Shown: positions 6,182 to 9,068 of the stretch, piece by piece
Numbering within the stretch: the first letter of the stretch is position 1
Layout of the letters: every line of letters begins with the position of its first letter
From: Bacillota bacterium
Lineage (GTDB): Bacteria > Bacillota > Clostridia > Christensenellales > SZUA-584
Direction: 5' to 3'
Assembly: GCA_023436525.1 (NCBI GenBank)
Contig: JAEZIW010000160.1
Location: 1 to 9,068, forward strand
DNA length: 9,068 nucleotides
Position numbers and translations under genes: made by a program
The notes under the pieces: model-generated
Seen by the model: only the letters and a program-made list of their open reading frames with translations
Database searches by the model: none
Told to the model about the DNA's origin: nothing

Positions 6182-6448
6182 TTGCCTAATATCAAATCGG
6201 CGGAAAGACGCATGAAAGTTGAGGCGAAGGCCAATCTGAGGAACCGCATCATCAAATCCGAGCTCAAAACAATCGCGAAGAAATTCCAGGCAGCTGTGGC
6301 TGAGGGACAAAAAGACGCGGCAACCGAGCTTTATAAGGAATACACCGGTGCGCTGGATAAAGCGGCTCTTAAGGGCACGATCCATAAAAACGCTGTGAAC
6401 CGCAAAAAAGCGCAGATCACAAAAGCGTTTTCTTCAATGACAGCTTAA
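6182..6448 (+). CDS. rpsT: 30S ribosomal protein S20
   Basis: S20 is a primary 16S rRNA-binding protein of the small ribosomal subunit. The 88-residue product has the family N-terminus PNIKSAERRMK right after the start, then an all-helical, Lys/Arg/Ala-rich chain with N-L-R-N-R (about 19-23) and a C-terminal HKNAVNRKKAQITKA segment. The length equals that of typical Bacillota S20. The start is TTG at 6182: GGAGG (6168-6172) lies 9 bases before it, and the family sequence begins exactly here, whereas the longer reading frame from 6107 would start inside the promoter. E. coli rpsT also uses UUG. It is a single-gene unit with its own promoter and terminator, converging on holA, an arrangement common in Bacillota. 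Confidence 0.97.
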   Translation: MPNIKSAERRMKVEAKANLRNRIIKSELKTIAKKFQAAVAEGQKDAATELYKEYTGALDKAALKGTIHKNAVNRKKAQITKAFSSMTA

Positions 6449-6468
6449 AGCCCACATTCACGAAGATT

Positions 6469-6501
6469 AAGCCCCTAAGGGTTCTCCTTGCGGGCTTTTT
6501 T
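6469..6501 (+). terminator. Rho-independent terminator of rpsT
   Basis: AAGCCC (6469-6474) pairs with GGGCTT (6492-6497), with an inner AAGG:CCTT stem around a GTTCT loop, followed by T to 6501. It lies about 20 bases after the rpsT stop. The opposite strand lacks a T run, so it probably does not terminate holA efficiently. Confidence 0.85.
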
Positions 6502-6521
6502 GTGTTGTCCCGAAAATAGTT

Positions 6522-7472
6522 CTATAGTCCGTAGATGCCGACAAGCGCGGCGTTCAACGCAAGCTCGGCATCCGCCTGGCCCGATTTGATTCCGAAATCG
6601 AGTTCAGCCAGCCTCTTGAGCCCTTCACGCAGCTGCACTGCGGAAAAGCGGCCGCATTCTTTAACAAGCATACGCGCCGCATAGCTCTTCACATTTAACG
6701 CCGAAGCGATACGCTCTTCCGTAAAACCGACATCAAGCATCGTTCTCGTTTTGTACATATCCCTCACCTTGCGCGCAAAAAGGCCGATCAGCCCTTCGGG
6801 GCTTTCAGATTCCAAAATCTCCGCGAGCAAGTCGCGTGCGGCCTGTGCTTTCTTCTCGGCAAAAAGGCGGTGTATCTCAAACACATTATACTCTAGCGAG
6901 CGCGACGCACAGGCCTTCACATGCGCCGATGTGATTTCCTGAAAATCGCTGTATACGGCGAGCTTGGCCACTTCGTTTTCAAGCGTGAAATAATCGCAGC
7001 CGGATAGAGAAACAAGCTCTTCGGCTGTCTTCATCGACATGCGCGCACCCTGAGCCTTGGCTTCCGTCATCACAAAATCCGAACAGGCGGCGGCTGTGGG
7101 CGCGGCAAACTCGCGCACGTCTCCGAGCTCACTGATGCGTTTATAAAGCACGCGCCGCTTATCGGGCGATTCGCTGCCGCACAGCACCAGCACGGTGGTC
7201 TCCGGCATTTTATCAACATAACCTGCCAGCTTTTTGGCTTCTTCGGCGCTGCCGGATGCGTATAGCCACGGGCAATCCAGCACAGCCAGCAAGCGGTTTT
7301 CCGCCATGAACGGGTATTCGGCGCAGGCCGCAATCAGCTCGTCTGCTTTGGGGCACGTTTTGTATTCAGTGATGTTGAGCGTTTCATATGGAATATTAAG
7401 CGCGCTTTTAAGCTTCTTCAAGCTGCTGCGTACCATATAATTATCGCCCGCAAAAATGTACAGGTTCTTCAT
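6522..7472 (-). CDS. holA: DNA polymerase III subunit delta
   Basis: The delta subunit opens the beta sliding-clamp ring as part of the clamp loader during replication. The 316-residue product has the family start MKNLYIFAGDNYMV and an N-terminal AAA-like fold without a Walker A motif. The middle section carries S-G-C-D-Y-F-T-L-E-N-E-V-x-K-L (about 152-166). The C-terminal helical collar reads LIGLFARKVRDMYKTR, then the A-L-N-V-K-S-Y-A-A-R-M-L motif and E-L-D-F-G-I-K-S-G-x-A-D-A-E-L-A-L-N near the end. Length is normal for the family. The start is supported by homology rather than by its weak upstream site (GGTGAG, only 3 bases before ATG). In most relatives comEC lies just upstream; here a divergent peptidase gene is found instead. 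Confidence 0.95.
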   Translation of the reverse strand: MKNLYIFAGDNYMVRSSLKKLKSALNIPYETLNITEYKTCPKADELIAACAEYPFMAENRLLAVLDCPWLYASGSAEEAKKLAGYVDKMPETTVLVLCGSESPDKRRVLYKRISELGDVREFAAPTAAACSDFVMTEAKAQGARMSMKTAEELVSLSGCDYFTLENEVAKLAVYSDFQEITSAHVKACASRSLEYNVFEIHRLFAEKKAQAARDLLAEILESESPEGLIGLFARKVRDMYKTRTMLDVGFTEERIASALNVKSYAARMLVKECGRFSAVQLREGLKRLAELDFGIKSGQADAELALNAALVGIYGL

Positions 7473-7506
7473 TGACTCACCATATGTTTGAATTGTGATA
7501 TCCTCT

Positions 7507-7531
7507 GCGATGCGGAACGCAACCGCATCGC
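7507..7531. repeat. 9-bp perfect inverted repeat in the holA leader, arm repeated at 7619-7627
   Basis: GCGATGCGG (7507-7515), a 7-base loop and CCGCATCGC (7523-7531) form a perfect 9-bp hairpin with no T run on either strand. A third copy of CCGCATCGC lies at 7619-7627, and the match extends as GCA[AC]CCGCATCGC. If the candidate holA promoter is right, the hairpin is in the 5' leader of holA mRNA about 35 bases before the start codon. It could equally be a DNA operator. Confidence 0.6.
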
Positions 7532-7543
7532 CTTACTATGTTG

Positions 7544-7681
7544 TTATAATACCACGGCTTTGATTTCATCGTCCAGCACAACAGTGTGTCCCGCGGTGAG
7601 CGGCATGACCCGTTGCACCCGCATCGCAGATGACTGTACCGTATCTCTGTGCAGGTCAGTAATCTTTTTCCCGTTTAGCAA
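7544..7681 (-). other. Possible short coding remnant or small gene upstream of holA
   Basis: The minus strand is open from a TGA at 7720-7718 to a TAA at 7546-7544. Read from a TTG at 7681 it gives 45 residues with a protein-like make-up (NGKKITDLHRDT, then TAGHTVVLDDEIKAVVL at the end). There is no ribosome binding site and no ATG near the beginning, so it is not a normal gene start. It could be the tail of a displaced gene, a small gene with an odd start, or chance. I do not recognise the family. Confidence 0.2.
7546..7575 (-). promoter_or_regulatory. Candidate holA promoter, overlapping a plus-strand TATAAT
   Basis: The minus strand reads TGGACG (7575-7570), an 18-base spacer and TATTAT (7551-7546), with an extended TGG before the -10. 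On the plus strand the same bases give TGT-TATAAT (7542-7550), an extended -10 without a convincing -35. Either or both may be used; the holA reading is preferred because a gene follows at normal distance. Confidence 0.4.
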
Positions 7682-7716
7682 CAAAGATACAGTGGTATAT
7701 ATTACTAAAATATATA
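7674..7716 (+). promoter_or_regulatory. Candidate promoter and AT palindrome for the peptidase gene
   Basis: TTTAGC (7674-7679), a 16-base spacer and TATATA (7696-7701) with an extended TGG form a modest promoter. The -10 lies in a perfect 8-bp palindrome, TATATATT (7696-7703) and AATATATA (7709-7716) around ACTAA, which could bind a repressor or be part of an AT-rich promoter. The start codon is about 55 bases downstream. Confidence 0.35.
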
Positions 7717-7727
7717 TTCACACACAT

Positions 7728-7745
7728 GCCGAAGTCATCTTCGGC
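7728..7745 (+). promoter_or_regulatory. Hairpin next to the peptidase ribosome binding site
   Basis: GCCGAAG and CTTCGGC form a perfect 7-bp stem with a TCAT loop, ending three bases before GGAG (7749-7752), the ribosome binding site of the peptidase gene. No T run follows, so it is not a terminator. It might stabilise the mRNA or affect translation initiation. Confidence 0.45.
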
Positions 7746-7759
7746 TCTGGAGCATACTT

Positions 7760-9068
7760 ATGAAAAAAAACTATTCGAAAACGGCTGCGTTGTTGCTAAC
7801 GCTTGTCCTGGCCTCTTTATTTGTTCCCTCGCTTGCGCTGGCAGACGATGCCGAAGCGTGTTACCCGGAGAAACCGCCGGAGCAATACCGCGAGGGCGGC
7901 ATGTCGATGCCAGTCTCTTCTTCTCATGACGACTCACGCAGCCCGCTAACAGCAAACGCTACCCTCCCTGCTTTATTTCGGCTGGATGACTCACGGCTGA
8001 CACCCGTAAGAAACCAGGACCCGTACGGCACCTGCTGGGCACACTCTGCCATCGGGTCCGCCGAAAGCATATTGGAATCGAACAATTTAGCTAACAACCC
8101 CGATTTTTCAGAGTGGCAGCTGGCTTATATCGCCTTTACAAGTGTGGATGGACAGCCAGCATATTACCTTTCGTCCGGGGAAACCCCATATAATGTGGGC
8201 GGTAACGACTGTAATGCTGCGGCGATGTTTACGCGCGGTGTGAGCCCCGTTTGGGAATATCAGATTCCATATAACAGCGGCACACCTTCTCAGGTATTCG
8301 CCTCCGACTTTACGTTAAAAAACTGGTCGATCGCCCACAAGGTGTACGACACGCAGGTCAATACCGAGTGGAAAACAATGTTGATGGAAAAAGGTGCTCT
8401 GTCCGTGAGTTATTTTCACAATCCCGCCTACTGCTATGAAGGTACAACCACCAATTATTATAATCCGGTATTTTCCTACACCAATCATGCTGTCACATTG
8501 GTTGGGTGGGACGATAACTATCCAGCGTCCAATTTCAGAAACTCCCCTCCCGGTAACGGTGCGTGGATTATCAAAAACAGTTGGGGGGCCTCATGGGGCG
8601 ATGACGGGTATTTCTACATCTCTTATTACGACAAAACTTTGAACGCGAACGCCAGTGCGTTCGAACTTATGCCGAGGATAGAAAACGAAAAAATGTATAC
8701 ACACGACGAACTGGGCTGGCTATTGAATCTTAGTTACGCAGACAGTGAGATCATCTATACCAAAAGCGTATTCACTGCGGCAAGCACGGAAAAACTCACG
8801 ACCATCGGTTTTTACACCAAGTCTGACAATACCGACTATACAATACAGATACGCACAGCCAACCCGTCGGGGGAGTTTGTTAATGCTTGGAGTGCGCCGC
8901 AGGCCGGCACGGTGGCCGCATCAGGATATACGCGTATTGATCTGTTAAGCCCCGTATCTTTGTCTGCCGGGCAGCAATACGAAGTGATTGTCAGCTACGC
9001 CGACCCCGGCACCGGCACATTTCTGCCGGTTGAGTTTACGCCGTCGAGCAGATACGCACCGGGGCAGT
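7760..9068 (+). CDS. Secreted C1 (papain-family) cysteine peptidase with probable lectin-like domain, 3' end missing
   Basis: 436 residues are visible. The signal peptide is clear: MKKNYSK, a hydrophobic core and a probable cut after ALA at 26-28. The peptidase domain shows the oxyanion Gln86 and nucleophile Cys92 in RNQDPYGTCWAHS, His243 in NHAVTLVGWDD and Asn273 in WIIKNSWGASWGDDGY, so the catalytic set is complete. Residues from about 310 onward (ending in beta-strand-rich IGFYTKSDN and YEVIVSYA segments) fit the lectin-like domain that often follows C1 peptidases in Clostridia; that part is inference and is cut by the window edge. The stretch before the catalytic Cys is only about 60 residues after the signal peptide, short for a full papain pro-domain. 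ATG at 7760 follows GGAG with a 7-base spacer. It probably degrades extracellular or surface protein. Confidence 0.92.
   Translation, partial: MKKNYSKTAALLLTLVLASLFVPSLALADDAEACYPEKPPEQYREGGMSMPVSSSHDDSRSPLTANATLPALFRLDDSRLTPVRNQDPYGTCWAHSAIGSAESILESNNLANNPDFSEWQLAYIAFTSVDGQPAYYLSSGETPYNVGGNDCNAAAMFTRGVSPVWEYQIPYNSGTPSQVFASDFTLKNWSIAHKVYDTQVNTEWKTMLMEKGALSVSYFHNPAYCYEGTTTNYYNPVFSYTNHAVTLVGWDDNYPASNFRNSPPGNGAWIIKNSWGASWGDDGYFYISYYDKTLNANASAFELMPRIENEKMYTHDELGWLLNLSYADSEIIYTKSVFTAASTEKLTTIGFYTKSDNTDYTIQIRTANPSGEFVNAWSAPQAGTVAASGYTRIDLLSPVSLSAGQQYEVIVSYADPGTGTFLPVEFTPSSRYAPGQ

Larger units (their letters stand above)
7473..7759. other. Divergent intergenic region between holA and the peptidase gene
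   Basis: It holds the 9-bp hairpin, the third arm copy, the overlapping -10 elements, the AT-rich palindrome at 7696-7716 and a small hairpin at 7728-7745. No well-supported gene is present. Confidence 0.7.

Noticed and set aside
6083..6385. 100-codon open frame antisense to rpsT
   Set aside because: rpsT is certain on the other strand; the antisense frame has no family resemblance.
7488..7763. 91-codon plus-strand frame in the holA-peptidase gap
   Set aside because: TTG start without a ribosome binding site, Cys/Ser/Thr-rich translation, and it crosses promoter and palindrome elements.
1..9068. CRISPR array, tRNA, rRNA, transposase or phage genes
   Set aside because: No regular spaced repeats, cloverleaf, rRNA-like stretch or mobile-element gene was recognised on reading both strands.

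Overview
The window looks like chromosome from a Bacillota (Firmicutes) bacterium, most likely a Clostridia member of roughly balanced GC content. The signs are Shine-Dalgarno motifs before most genes, sigma-A-type promoters with extended -10 elements, the holA/rpsT tail-to-tail pair typical of the phylum, a CotH-family surface protein next to a VTC-domain protein, and small zinc-ribbon/transmembrane proteins. Two starts look like TTG (rpsT and the CotH gene). I cannot name a species.

Left part (1-4700, minus strand): a partial gene for a cytoplasmic VTC-domain (polyphosphate-polymerase-like) protein runs off the left edge. Upstream of it is a large exported or membrane-anchored CotH-type protein with three lamin-tail domains, a chitobiase-C-like domain and a CotH kinase domain. 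The gap between them holds a good promoter, a nested stem and a terminator-like hairpin just before the VTC ribosome binding site, so attenuation is possible. The region upstream of the CotH gene has helically phased TTCAC repeats next to a weak -35, like an activator-dependent promoter.

Middle (4704-5984, minus strand): two consecutive genes encode proteins with an N-terminal four-cysteine zinc ribbon and a transmembrane segment. The second also has a duplicated extracytoplasmic beta-type domain. A strong hairpin terminator at 4592-4629 ends this unit.

Right-middle (6107-7575): rpsT (ribosomal protein S20, plus strand, TTG start) and holA (DNA polymerase III delta subunit, minus strand) converge on a terminator. 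The usual holA neighbour, comEC, is not visible upstream. A 287-base intergenic region holds a 9-bp perfect hairpin, a third copy of its arm, an AT-rich palindrome and a possible short coding remnant.

Right end (7760-9068, plus strand): a secreted papain-family (C1) cysteine peptidase with a complete Q-C-H-N catalytic set and the start of a probable lectin-like domain runs off the window.

Functionally the window joins housekeeping genes (holA, rpsT) to surface and envelope genes (CotH protein, zinc-ribbon membrane proteins, peptidase). No CRISPR array, tRNA, rRNA, transposase or phage gene was seen. The observation most worth pursuing is the VTC leader together with the phased repeats upstream of the CotH gene.
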